A program made the position numbers and the translations under genes. A stretch of 64,000 bases of DNA, taken from Tumebacillus permanentifrigoris (GTDB taxonomy: Bacteria > Bacillota > Bacilli > Tumebacillales > Tumebacillaceae). The stretch spans positions 453,844-517,843 of the forward strand of contig NZ_QGGL01000001.1 of the NCBI RefSeq assembly GCF_003148565.1, in the 5' to 3' direction. Positions 24,168 to 32,272 of this stretch are shown piece after piece (positions within the stretch are counted from its first letter, which is position 1; the number at the start of each line of letters is the position of its first letter). A model generated the notes under the pieces. That model had not been told where the DNA came from. It ran no database searches and saw nothing but the letters and a program-made list of their open reading frames with translations.

Positions 24168-25481
24168 CTACTTTTTCACCGATTTTTCCATCTTCTGTTG
24201 CGCCGTTTTCGCGACTTCTGCTGGGTCTTTGCCGTGTTCGGTCATGTCGTACACCGCTTCTGCGATGATGTTCTGGGCGGAGATGTCGCCCATCGACGGA
24301 TACACGACCCCGTCTTGGAACCCGAAGCGTTGCAGATTTTCCAATCCGGCGGGGATGTCCTTCGCCGTCGACCCGAACGCTTTCAGGACGTCGTTGTCCA
24401 GATAGGCGGGGTCTTGCGTAACCGATTTTCGAACCGGGTTCGAGCCGCCGGGCGACATGTGCAGGTACTTGATGTTGTTTTCCTTTTTCATGAAGAACGC
24501 GACCAGTTTCTTGGCGGCTGCTCGCTGTTGGTCACTGACGGTGTTCGTGATCGTCAAGCCTGTGATTTGGCCAAAAGAGGCCTTGCCTTTGTTTTCGGGA
24601 ATCGCGAACCCGGTGTTTTTCGCCAGCTCCGGGTTTTGCGAGAGATCGCCCATCAGGTACGTCGAGTACATCACCATCGGGGCGCGACCGGAGAGATACA
24701 TCTCACGCGCTTCCCGCCAGCTTTCGGCACCGGGCGGCGTGTATTGGGAGAGATTTTTGTAGTAGGTTAAGGAGTCGACCATTTCCGGGGTGTCGAACTT
24801 GACGTTGCCGTCCTTGCCAAACACGAGGGCATTGTCGGAGAGCGCGAATTGGCTAAAGGTCTGCTCCGTGAAATCTTCCTTCGCTGTGCCGATGACGATC
24901 CCGTACTTTTGATTGCTCGGGTCGTGGAACGCCTTGGCTGCTTTCAGGATGTTGTCCCAGGTTGCAGGCGGTTCTAAGCCTTTTTCCTTGAAGAGTTTTT
25001 GGTCATACCAGATGCCTTGCACCCAGCCGGCGATCGGGACTCCGTAATAGCCCGCTTGTTTCGGGTCTTTCAATGTGTCCAGGGCGCCTTTGTAGAAATC
25101 GTCTTGGCCGACTTCCTTGATGAGCGCTTCATGCCCGGTTTCATCGGTCACGCCTTCTGTGCCGAGGAACAGCATTTGGTCGATGCCGCCCTCGATGAGC
25201 GCTGGCAATTTGTTCGCTCCCAACGCGGCGGAAATTTTATTCGGGAAGTCTTCCTCCGGTACGGGGACTTGCTCGACATGGATGCCTTTGTTTTCGGCTT
25301 CAAAGGTTTGGAGCATGTCTTTTAAAACCTTCACGCGGTCTTCCTCTGTTAGTGTATGCCAGTATTGGATGGTAACCTCACCAGATGCAGTACTTGGTTC
25401 CGCCGTTTCCTTCGAATTGCAGGCCGTCAAAACAGACAGGCTAACAAGGGCTGTGGAAAAGACTAGAAGACCCTTTTTCAT
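24168..25481 (-). CDS. Sugar ABC transporter substrate-binding lipoprotein
   Basis: 437 residues with a lipoprotein signal ending LTAC (Cys about 21). MalE-like fold: TIQYWHTLTEEDRVKVL, PALIEGGIDQMLFLG, and APMVMYSTYLMGDL. The ribosome site GAGGAGGAG is strong. First gene of the operon binding protein-MalF-MalG-dehydrogenase-isomerase. A promoter and a LacI-type operator candidate lie directly upstream. It captures the sugar that the flanking oxidoreductases metabolise; identity unknown. Confidence 0.92.
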   Translation of the reverse strand: MKKGLLVFSTALVSLSVLTACNSKETAEPSTASGEVTIQYWHTLTEEDRVKVLKDMLQTFEAENKGIHVEQVPVPEEDFPNKISAALGANKLPALIEGGIDQMLFLGTEGVTDETGHEALIKEVGQDDFYKGALDTLKDPKQAGYYGVPIAGWVQGIWYDQKLFKEKGLEPPATWDNILKAAKAFHDPSNQKYGIVIGTAKEDFTEQTFSQFALSDNALVFGKDGNVKFDTPEMVDSLTYYKNLSQYTPPGAESWREAREMYLSGRAPMVMYSTYLMGDLSQNPELAKNTGFAIPENKGKASFGQITGLTITNTVSDQQRAAAKKLVAFFMKKENNIKYLHMSPGGSNPVRKSVTQDPAYLDNDVLKAFGSTAKDIPAGLENLQRFGFQDGVVYPSMGDISAQNIIAEAVYDMTEHGKDPAEVAKTAQQKMEKSVKK

Positions 25482-25499
25482 TCGTTCTCCTCCTCAAAA

Positions 25500-25511
25500 G
25501 AATACGTTTAC
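25500..25511. promoter_or_regulatory. LacI-family operator 3 (candidate)
   Basis: On the minus strand GTAAACGTATTC, 10 of 12 matches to the core GAAAACGTTTTC of operator 2, located between the -10 box and the ribosome site of the transporter operon. Confidence 0.55.
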
Positions 25512-25531
25512 ATCTCATCGTGCGCATCGTC

Positions 25532-25561
25532 AGAATAACAAAGTCAATACAATTGAGTCAA
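25532..25561 (-). promoter_or_regulatory. Promoter of the transporter operon
   Basis: Minus-strand TTGACT, 18-nt spacer, TATTCT, 51 nt before the start codon, followed by operator 3. Confidence 0.6.
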
Positions 25562-25697
25562 TGTAACTTAAATAGATGAAAGTATTTATCATGGGGTAAT
25601 TTTAACAAAAAAAGACCCCTTCGTGATGCGGGACAGGATTCGTGTAGGTCATTCGCGAAACTTGCAAGGACTTGAAACGAGAGGTAGGTAGGATTTC

Positions 25698-26297
25698 ATG
25701 GCTGTTCTTCCCTTTTCATATGATCGATTTCCAGAACTGGACTGCGGGCCATTTCATTTGAGACAAGTGCGTCTGGATGACGTGGAAGCGATGTTTGCCT
25801 TGCATTCTGATGAAGAGGTCATGCGCTATAACTATGATCCACTCGTGAACATCGAGCAAGCTGAAGCACGGTTCCACATGATCGAACCAGAATTCAGAGA
25901 ACAGCGTCTGCTCCGCTGGGCCATCACACGCAAGGAAGACGATCGGATGATCGGTACCGTGATCATCAGCAACTGGATTCGGCCGTTCGCCAGTGCAGAC
26001 CTCGGGTATGATCTGGCTCGGGAGTACTGGGGCCGGGGGATTATGACGGAGATCTTGAAGCGAGTGTTGGCATTTGGATTTGAGGAGATGGGTTTGAATC
26101 GCATCGAGGCGTCATCTGCACCTGAGAATGTCGGGTCGAGACGAGTTTTAGAGAAGCTTGGATTTGCGTATGAGGGGACGTTGAAGGAGAAGTGGTATAT
26201 GAATGGGAGGTACTGGGACGCGGTCGTGATGGGGTTGTTGCGGCGTGATTATTTGCAGAGGCTGGAGGATGGTTCGACCTCTAGCAAAAAAAGCTGA
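25698..26297 (+). CDS. GNAT N-acetyltransferase (RimJ/RimL type)
   Basis: 199 residues, one Acetyltransf_3 domain: FHLRQVRLDDVEAMFALH, then DLGYDLAREYWGRGIMTEI at the acetyl-CoA site, and NRIEASSAPENVGSRRVLEK and GFAYEGTLKEKWYMNGRYWD. Members acetylate ribosomal protein N-termini or small amines. It is monocistronic, on the opposite strand to its neighbours. Substrate not predictable. Confidence 0.88.
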   Translation: MAVLPFSYDRFPELDCGPFHLRQVRLDDVEAMFALHSDEEVMRYNYDPLVNIEQAEARFHMIEPEFREQRLLRWAITRKEDDRMIGTVIISNWIRPFASADLGYDLAREYWGRGIMTEILKRVLAFGFEEMGLNRIEASSAPENVGSRRVLEKLGFAYEGTLKEKWYMNGRYWDAVVMGLLRRDYLQRLEDGSTSSKKS

Positions 26298-26326
26298 TGT
26301 CTGGATTCACCAGTCATCAGCTTTTT
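26286..26326 (+). terminator. Bidirectional terminator
   Basis: AAAAAGCTGATG, 15-nt loop, CATCAGCTTTTT, just before the acetyltransferase stop codon end; also suits the convergent SRPBCC gene. Confidence 0.8.
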
Positions 26327-26380
26327 GTGTATGTGCATGCACTAGCGCTTAGACAAAGCCGGAGCTCGCTGAAAAAGAGG

Positions 26381-26890
26381 CTATCGTAACGATTGTACAT
26401 GCTCAGCGAGACGATCCCACGTTTCGGTGATTCCTTGCTCCATCCCCATGTCCACGACAGTTTTGAGCGCTTCGGCGGACGCGAATCGAGCACGGTTCAC
26501 GAGTTTCGTCTTTCCATCTAGTTCTTCAAAAGTCATCGTAATATGGGAGGAGGGCATGCCTTCCGTTTCATTGCCTTCTGCGTCCGAGAAGTAGTCGACG
26601 TAGACGATCTTCTCCAGCTCGACGATTTCCTCGTAGACCGCTTTGCCCCAAGATTCGAATCCGAAAAAATCACCTTGGTTTTCATCCATGCACTTCATGC
26701 AGTAATGCCAGATGCCGCCCGGACGGAAATCGACGTTGCAAACCGTAAGCGTCCAGCCGCGTGGCCCCCACCAGTGCTTCAGATGCTCCGCCTCAGAGAA
26801 CGCTTTGAAGACAAGCTCGCGCGGCGCGTTAAAAACCCGCTCTAGGATAAGTTCCTGACCCTCTACCTTGAAAATCATGTTGTTCATCAT
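26381..26890 (-). CDS. SRPBCC (AHSA1-like) family protein
   Basis: 169 residues from an ATG at 26890 with AGGAGGG 7 nt upstream; the longer frame to 27004 is not supported. START-like fold of the Aha1 C-terminal family: ERVFNAPRELVFKAFSEAEH, LKHWWGPRGWT and FRPGGIWHYCMK, then GGxW and MTFEEL strands. The hydrophobic cavity binds small molecules; functions vary. Single gene with its own ribosome site. No partner is visible. Confidence 0.87.
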   Translation of the reverse strand: MMNNMIFKVEGQELILERVFNAPRELVFKAFSEAEHLKHWWGPRGWTLTVCNVDFRPGGIWHYCMKCMDENQGDFFGFESWGKAVYEEIVELEKIVYVDYFSDAEGNETEGMPSSHITMTFEELDGKTKLVNRARFASAEALKTVVDMGMEQGITETWDRLAEHVQSLR

Positions 26891-27013
26891 GGAAAATCCC
26901 TCCTGATATGTAGTGTCACCGCCTGTACCTCGACTAGCCCAGTCTCCAACTGGACTCGCAGATGCTTCGATGCTTGAGGTGACCCTCTTGCCTGAACTGC
27001 GCAACCCGATCCT

Positions 27014-27907
27014 TTATACTTCGCTGGTGATCCAATGTGCGGGACGAGTGAGCGACTTCGGCAGCTTGGTGTCAGCGTCGCCTCTCGCCGCGTTGAGCTG
27101 AGCTTGGGTGAGAAAGAGACTGTCTGTCAGATCAGCACCACGGAGGTCAGCGTCTCGGAAATCAGCGCCAATGAAGTCGGCCGCTCTCAAGTCTGCACCT
27201 CGGAGGTCAGCGGCAATCAGGTAAGCACCTCTCAAGTTGGCTCCTCGCAGATCAGCACCTCGAAGCTTTGCCCCCATGAGGTCGGCGCCTCTGAGGTTCC
27301 CCCCTCGGAATTGGGCCTTCTTACGCCCCGTGTGGGAATTCTGCTGTTGACGAACTTCGTCTCGAACGAGTTGGCTTACTTGCAGGAGAAGTTCATTGAC
27401 CCCTGCTCGAAGGGCGACAACATCCAACTCCGATATAGAATCTGGGCTCAGCTGAGTGAGGCTCTCGATCTCGTCGAGTGCGTTGCTGAGCTCACGATGG
27501 ATCGAACGGGCCGCTTGCAAGGTCAGCGCTTCGGCTACATACCAGAGCAACTCCTGAAGTTGCTTCATGATCCGGAACACGTCGAACATTTGCTGCGCCG
27601 ACCCTGGGTCTTGCCGCCAATCGCGACCTTCGAACGTGACCTGAGAAACCTTTTGCCCCGCGCCGAAGCAGTCATACACGGTACAACCTCGAAAACCGAG
27701 GTCCCTGAGGTTCGTATGGACGCCGCAACGGAAGTTTGGTTGCAAGTTGCGGCAGGGCTGTCCGGCGTCTTTGTCGACGGCAAAGTCTGTAGACGCTGCG
27801 AACGGCAACGCGACACAGCATAAGCCAAAGCAGTTCTCACAGTCAGCTTCCAAGCTCTGGCGATACCTCTCGTGCAACAGTACTGCATGTTCGTGATTCT
27901 CAGACAC
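27014..27907 (-). CDS. Pentapeptide-repeat protein with Cys-rich N-terminal domain
   Basis: 297 residues in three parts. Residues 20-80 hold a Cys-rich module (CENCFGLCCVALPF, CGVHTNLRDLGFRGC, VYDCFGAGQ) that could bind a metal or cluster. Residues 100-190 are helical. Residues 195-265 are about 14 pentapeptide repeats of A(D/N)LRG type (RGADLRGANLRGAYLIAADL) expected to form a right-handed square beta-helix, as in DNA-mimicking Qnr/MfpA proteins. The N-terminal module resembles hypothetical proteins I associate mostly with actinobacteria, so transfer is possible. No catalytic residues are known. Function not assigned. Confidence 0.85.
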   Translation of the reverse strand: MSENHEHAVLLHERYRQSLEADCENCFGLCCVALPFAASTDFAVDKDAGQPCRNLQPNFRCGVHTNLRDLGFRGCTVYDCFGAGQKVSQVTFEGRDWRQDPGSAQQMFDVFRIMKQLQELLWYVAEALTLQAARSIHRELSNALDEIESLTQLSPDSISELDVVALRAGVNELLLQVSQLVRDEVRQQQNSHTGRKKAQFRGGNLRGADLMGAKLRGADLRGANLRGAYLIAADLRGADLRAADFIGADFRDADLRGADLTDSLFLTQAQLNAARGDADTKLPKSLTRPAHWITSEV

Positions 27908-27983
27908 TTTGGTTCTCCCCTGTCTTCATCGTCTAGCTGTACTTGTCTAGTCTAAACGAAAGGAACGGACAGAGGAAGTTTCA

Positions 27984-28028
27984 CGAAAAAACGTTGTCTT
28001 CGTTCGCTTGGAACGTAGACAACGTTTA
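27984..28028 (-). terminator. Terminator of the sigma factor operon
   Basis: AAACGTTGTCT, 17-nt loop, AGACAACGTTT with a T-run on the minus strand, directly after the sigma factor stop. Confidence 0.85.
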
Positions 28029-28029
28029 A

Positions 28030-28902
28030 TTACTGAATGGCGGTCAGTTTTTCCGGATTGCGAACCAAGTAGACGCTTTGGATGAGACCCTCTTTTTGAT
28101 GGAAGCAAAACGTGCTGTCCACTTGACCGTTCATCCGGAACAGCAGGCCCGGTTGCCCGTTAATCGTGACAAATTCCATCGAGGAGTTGGCAGCGGACTT
28201 GCGGGTGATGCCCTGAAGGAAGGCCAGCACGTGAGGCCCCGAAACGATCGGGCGGATCGCAGCCTGCACGTTTCCACCCCCGTCGGAATACAGCGTGGCA
28301 TCGGGGGCCAAGAGCTTCAACAGTTGCCCTGCGTCACCTGTGGAAAAAGCGGCGAGGAAACGGTTGAGCATCGCTTGGTCCTGTGCATAGTCCACCCGAC
28401 ATGCTTCCAACTCAACCCCGAGTTTGTTTTTGACGCGGGAGTAGATCTTGCGGCAGTTCGCTTCTTCCTTGTCGACAAGCTCTGAAATTTCCGCATAGTC
28501 GTATTGATAGGCTTCTCGCAGAACGAATACGGCCCGCTCTGTCGGGCTTAGCGTCTCCATCATCATCAGGTACGCCATCGACAAGTCATCCCGCCACAAC
28601 AATTCGTGCAACGGATCGTGATCCGATCGAACGTTTCGGAACACGACTGGCTCCGGCAACCAGACACCCACGTACACTTCCCGGCGGTGCTTGGCCGAGC
28701 GCAGGAAGTCCACACAGCGGTTGGTGAGCATCTTGCACAGATAGGCTCGCACGTTGGCGATGCCCAATTTTCGTTCGTCGTTGACTTCGGCGAAGGCAAG
28801 GAACGTCTCCTGCACCATATCCTCTGCGTCCATCGCCGTGCCCAGCATGCGATAGGCGAGCGAGAACAACAGCGGCCGATATTGCGGATAGAGGTCTTGC
28901 AT
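28030..28902 (-). CDS. ECF41-type RNA polymerase sigma factor
   Basis: 290 residues; ATG at 28902 (a GTG three bases upstream is equally placed behind GGGGGAG). Sigma region 2 is YRPLLFSLAYRMLGTAMDAE and region 4 LSPTERAVFVLREAYQYDYA. The linker holds WLPEP, and a SnoaL-like C-terminal domain has DGGGN and ends RNPEKL, matching the ECF41 signatures WLPEP, DGGGK and NPDKL. In this group the C-terminal extension replaces an anti-sigma factor, and the target is the partner oxidoreductase gene. That gene lies upstream in the same operon behind a perfect ECF41 promoter. The inducing signal is unknown. Confidence 0.93.
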   Translation of the reverse strand: MQDLYPQYRPLLFSLAYRMLGTAMDAEDMVQETFLAFAEVNDERKLGIANVRAYLCKMLTNRCVDFLRSAKHRREVYVGVWLPEPVVFRNVRSDHDPLHELLWRDDLSMAYLMMMETLSPTERAVFVLREAYQYDYAEISELVDKEEANCRKIYSRVKNKLGVELEACRVDYAQDQAMLNRFLAAFSTGDAGQLLKLLAPDATLYSDGGGNVQAAIRPIVSGPHVLAFLQGITRKSAANSSMEFVTINGQPGLLFRMNGQVDSTFCFHQKEGLIQSVYLVRNPEKLTAIQ

Positions 28903-28931
28903 CACGATGACAACTCCCCCTGACAAAAGCT

Positions 28932-30260
28932 CTAGCAGCGTGCGCCAGTAGCAAGGCTCAAATGGCTCATTTCCGTGCGCAGGATGTGTGTGGCGATCTC
29001 CTTCCCGCTGACATAGGCGGCATCGGCCAGCAAAGACTCATTTACCACCCAGTCTCCAGCGAGGTACAGACCTGGGCAGTCGGACACGACCGTTTCCGGC
29101 ACCTCAGTTTGGCGGGCGTTTCTGACTCGCTCGACAGTCGGCAGTCCGTTGGTGACCGCGATGCGCGGCAGATAACGGGACGTGATCAGTTCGTTGCGCC
29201 ATCCCGGTTGCAACTGATCGAGGAAACTCTCCAACTCCTGACGGTTGCGCTTGGCGCTCGTTTCTTCTTGCGCGCTGAGATATTTGAAGATGTGTAGCAC
29301 GACATGGTTACGATTCTGCGTCAGACGAGCGGTGTGAGAGTGGTTGGAGAAGTAATATGGCCGCTCTAGATGCAAGGCGAAATTCGTTCCCGGATTGGGC
29401 AAGCGGCGCAAGGCCACATCCAGGGCAGCACCATAGACCGGGGTGACGCGGTCGCAAAGTACACCCAGTTGTGAGGTTGGCTTCGCATCGGCCAGTTCGA
29501 ACGTCTTGCTCGGGCTGGCTGTTGACAGCACATTGCGAGTGGCAATCTCCGTGCCGTCCGCAAGTTGCACCGTCATCTCCGGATGAGTCCCGCGGATCGC
29601 GGTGACTTTTTTCCCCGTCTGAACGTTCGCACCGACTTGCGCTGCCCGTTCGCCTAGTGCATTCACCACCGTCTGCCAGCCCTCATGTACATAATACACC
29701 CCGCCGAGCGAGAGTTGGTACTGGCGAAGCACCGTCCCTGCGCTGATCTGCATCGGACTGTTCGAGTAGGTGCTCAGACGAGCGAGGGCGAGAAAGAAAT
29801 TGCGGGCGTTTTTCCCCTTCACTGCGCCATGTAGCCACTCTTGCAAGGTTAGGTGCTCCACCGACTGCGGGTTGAGTTTTGAGATTTTGGTGAGCAGGCG
29901 GGCCAGCTCGGCTTTTTCCTTGAAAGAAAAGCAGCCGGACTTCAGCAAGCCAAACGCTGTCAACGGCAGGTCGTGTATTTTCTCCTCAGTGACGAGCCGC
30001 CCGCCGAGTTTCAGCTCGCCTGCACTCGGCGCAACGCCCAACTCGTGGAGGATCTGGAGGCCCGCTCCGTTTTTATACACGGCGTGTGGGCCGATGTTTA
30101 GAAAACAGCCGTTCTGCTCATCCGTTGCCGCACGTCCGCCCAAGCGTGAACCATGTTCCAGTAGTAACACCTGTTTTCCCGCCTGTGCCAAGTACACAGC
30201 CGCGGTCAAACCTGCCAAACCAGCACCGATGATCGTGATGTCCCACTTCTTTTTTTCCAT
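28932..30260 (-). CDS. FAD-dependent oxidoreductase (phytoene desaturase/protoporphyrinogen oxidase-like)
   Basis: 442 residues from the ATG at 30260 with GGGAGG upstream. The N-terminal dinucleotide motif is ITIIGAGLAGLTAAVYLAQ and the second is LLEHGSRLGGRA; near the C-terminus GLYLAGDWV is the FAD motif. Amine oxidase/phytoene dehydrogenase superfamily. It is 29 nt upstream of the ECF41 sigma gene. ECF41 sigma factors are typically paired with a carboxymuconolactone decarboxylase, oxidoreductase or epimerase gene; this is the oxidoreductase version. The substrate is unknown; no carotenoid synthesis genes are nearby. Confidence 0.9.
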   Translation of the reverse strand: MEKKKWDITIIGAGLAGLTAAVYLAQAGKQVLLLEHGSRLGGRAATDEQNGCFLNIGPHAVYKNGAGLQILHELGVAPSAGELKLGGRLVTEEKIHDLPLTAFGLLKSGCFSFKEKAELARLLTKISKLNPQSVEHLTLQEWLHGAVKGKNARNFFLALARLSTYSNSPMQISAGTVLRQYQLSLGGVYYVHEGWQTVVNALGERAAQVGANVQTGKKVTAIRGTHPEMTVQLADGTEIATRNVLSTASPSKTFELADAKPTSQLGVLCDRVTPVYGAALDVALRRLPNPGTNFALHLERPYYFSNHSHTARLTQNRNHVVLHIFKYLSAQEETSAKRNRQELESFLDQLQPGWRNELITSRYLPRIAVTNGLPTVERVRNARQTEVPETVVSDCPGLYLAGDWVVNESLLADAAYVSGKEIATHILRTEMSHLSLATGARC

Positions 30261-30296
30261 TCGAAAACGCCTCCCGTTTGTAGTGAGTACCCTCAA

Positions 30297-30323
30297 GACG
30301 AGAGAGCGTAGGGATTTGTGACA
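30297..30323 (-). promoter_or_regulatory. ECF41 promoter
   Basis: On the minus strand TGTCACA, 16-nt spacer, CGTC, the published ECF41 consensus, 37 nt before the FAD oxidoreductase start. The operon's own sigma factor should recognise it, giving autoregulation. Confidence 0.85.
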
Positions 30324-30384
30324 GGGTGGGGGAAAAAGTTGATTGACCAAGTTATTGCTACTCGACGCCTACGCTTTATTAATG

Positions 30385-30416
30385 AAAAAGACTCAGCCAT
30401 ACGGCTGGGTCTTTTT
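30385..30416 (-). terminator. Bidirectional terminator
   Basis: AAAAAGACTCAGCC, 4-nt loop, GGCTGGGTCTTTTT (one mismatch). On the minus strand it ends the ydeI transcript before the ECF41 promoter. Confidence 0.85.
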
Positions 30417-30473
30417 CACACCTCTGAAATGATGCATCGGTCCAAAGCGACAAGGGGTGGTCGCACGAATAAA

Positions 30474-31067
30474 CTAATCTTTTAATCCCTTTCCATTGAG
30501 AATTTGCTGCATATATTTTTCAACCCTTGAGGCTCGAGTTTTGGATTGTTTGGGGTCAGAAAAATAAAGAATGTATGCTCTTTGCCGTCCCGGCGTCAAT
30601 GCTTCAAAAGCCGTTTTCAAGGCAGGGATTTCATCGAATTTATTTTGAAGTTCTTCAGGAATGATGACCTCTGAACTCTTTTTAAAATTCACTTCCAACC
30701 CAGCTTTTTCAACTTCGATGGCTTCATAAATATAGGCTTTCAAGATGGTTTCCATCTCAACTATTTCTTGAACATTGGTGAACCGAATCTGGCGCGCCGC
30801 CTGTACATTCTCCGTTTGTTGGATGAGAATCCCTTGGGCATCCCGTAACAAGGCACCTTTGTGAAACAGAAGCGCACAATATTCTTTAAATCCATGAATT
30901 AAAACGATGTTTTTTTTCTCAAACGTGTAACATGGATGCATCCACTTAAATTCTTCGGTCAGCTCACAGTCAAGAACAATAGTTCTCAACTTCTCATATT
31001 CGTCCTTCCACTTATTAGCTTTACTTAAAAATTCATCAACCTTGGGGTTCATACTACTAGTTGTCAT
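30474..31067 (-). CDS. ydeI: YdeI/OmdA family protein (DUF1801)
   Basis: 197 residues; ATG at 31067 with GAGGGGTG upstream (a TTG one codon earlier is possible). The N-terminal half is the YdhG-like DUF1801 fold (EEFKWMHPCYTFEKKNIVLI, ALLFHKGALL) and the C-terminal half the bacteriocin-protection YdeI/OmpD-associated domain (LTPGRQRAYILYFSDPKQSK). Homologues are stress genes of unclear biochemistry. The gene is visibly AT-richer than its flanks, as are paiA and marR behind it, which hints at separate acquisition. Confidence 0.87.
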   Translation of the reverse strand: MTTSSMNPKVDEFLSKANKWKDEYEKLRTIVLDCELTEEFKWMHPCYTFEKKNIVLIHGFKEYCALLFHKGALLRDAQGILIQQTENVQAARQIRFTNVQEIVEMETILKAYIYEAIEVEKAGLEVNFKKSSEVIIPEELQNKFDEIPALKTAFEALTPGRQRAYILYFSDPKQSKTRASRVEKYMQQILNGKGLKD

Positions 31068-31166
31068 CAAGGAACACCCCTCTTCAATTTTTCGATCAAC
31101 CGAGCATCAAGCCCTTTCATCGACATTACATCAAAATGATTTGAAGATCAATTTGTTCCTTGCAGC

Positions 31167-31688
31167 TTAATTTGCAAGGGGCTTGATCATGATCAAGTCC
31201 GTTTGCTCTTCGTTCCCCAAGTAGAAGGAATGCGCGCCGTGCAGAACAAAGCCCAGCCCTACATAGAATCGGATGGCACGCTCGTTTTTCTCCCACACCC
31301 CCAGCCACATATGCTGTTTGTTTTTCTCCTTGGCGATGTCGATGCTCTTTTGGATCAAGTATTTTCCCAGCCCTTGTCCATGATAGGCGCGGCGTATATA
31401 AATGCGTTCGATTTCGAGGGCATCGTCAATGATCTCGTCTGATTGTGCCGCGTTGATGTTGACTTTTAAATACCCAGCCAGCTCTTCGTTGACATACGCA
31501 AAATAGAAAAAGGAATCCGTATTCGCGAGCTCTTTCTCCAGTTTTTCCAGAGTGAATGCCTTCTCCAAGTAAGCATCCACGTTCTCAGGCACATTGGTTG
31601 CACGAAACGTCTCATCAAATGTCTCAGTACTGATCGCTTGAAGGGTGTGCACATCTGACAACGTACAAGTTTTCAACTGTATGGTCAT
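31167..31688 (-). CDS. paiA: Spermidine/spermine N-acetyltransferase PaiA
   Basis: 173 residues, GNAT fold. It resembles B. subtilis PaiA along its length: LQAISTETFDETFR, PENVDAYLEKAF, LEIERIYIRRAYHGQGLGKY (acetyl-CoA loop), MWLGVWEKNERAIRFY and GDEEQTDLIM-like ending. PaiA acetylates polyamines and is linked to stationary-phase control. It follows a MarR-type regulator by 26 nt and the two form an operon. In B. subtilis paiA is followed by paiB; no paiB is seen here. Confidence 0.9.
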   Translation of the reverse strand: MTIQLKTCTLSDVHTLQAISTETFDETFRATNVPENVDAYLEKAFTLEKLEKELANTDSFFYFAYVNEELAGYLKVNINAAQSDEIIDDALEIERIYIRRAYHGQGLGKYLIQKSIDIAKEKNKQHMWLGVWEKNERAIRFYVGLGFVLHGAHSFYLGNEEQTDLIMIKPLAN

Positions 31689-31714
31689 GGTAATCGTCTC
31701 CTTTAGTGTTGTGG

Positions 31715-32167
31715 TTAGTAATTTCGCTTGTGTCCCTTTTTCACGAATTCCCAGTCCACTTCTACATTTTTTCTGACTTTCACAAGCAGGTCGTGAATCG
31801 TCTCGATCTCCTCTGGTGACAGCCCGGACAAGGCCATCTGGTTGGAGTAGTCCCCTTCTCTTTGTAGCGAAGGATAGATCGCGTACCCTTGTTCGGTGGC
31901 AAATAGCTTCTTGATCTTTTTGTTGTGATCGTCTTTTTGCTTATAAATGAGTCCCTGTTCCTCCAGTTTGGCGATGGCGCGGGCTGCTGTTGTACGGTCC
32001 ACTTTGATCATCTCGGCTACTTTTTCTTGAATGATTCCCGGGTTCTCACAGATGCGCACCAAGTACAAATATTGCCCTTTGGCCAGGTCAAACTCTTTAA
32101 ACTCGATGTTGCTTATCGAGTCCAAGGCCCGAGCGATCATGCCGATCTCACGCAGAATCTCTTTCAA
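31715..32167 (-). CDS. MarR-family transcriptional regulator
   Basis: 150 residues from a TTG start at 32167, chosen because AAGGAGG lies 7 nt upstream; this gives the family's normal length. Winged helix-turn-helix: QEKVAEMIKVDRTTAARAIA as recognition helix and LEEQGLIYKQKDDHNKKIKK as the wing, with long dimerisation helices at both ends. It is divergent from a YczE-type membrane protein gene and upstream of paiA. An inverted repeat in the shared promoter region is a candidate operator. It may respond to polyamines or another small molecule; unproven. Confidence 0.9.
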   Translation of the reverse strand: MKEILREIGMIARALDSISNIEFKEFDLAKGQYLYLVRICENPGIIQEKVAEMIKVDRTTAARAIAKLEEQGLIYKQKDDHNKKIKKLFATEQGYAIYPSLQREGDYSNQMALSGLSPEEIETIHDLLVKVRKNVEVDWEFVKKGHKRNY

Positions 32168-32197
32168 CGGCAAACCTCCTTCTCGCCCATCTTTTTG

Positions 32198-32209
32198 TTG
32201 CATTTGCAA
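32198..32209. promoter_or_regulatory. Candidate MarR operator
   Basis: Inverted repeat TTGCA-TT-TGCAA in the marR-yczE divergent region; its right half is the -35 box of the plus-strand promoter, a repressing position. Confidence 0.5.
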
Positions 32210-32232
32210 TAATGTTGCGCGTAGACTATTAT
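32204..32232 (+). promoter_or_regulatory. Promoter of the yczE-like gene
   Basis: TTGCAA, 17-nt spacer, TATTAT, 41 nt before the start codon. Confidence 0.65.
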
Positions 32233-32272
32233 AAAACGATCCATTCCATTTGGCTAGGGAGAGAGAAAAAAA

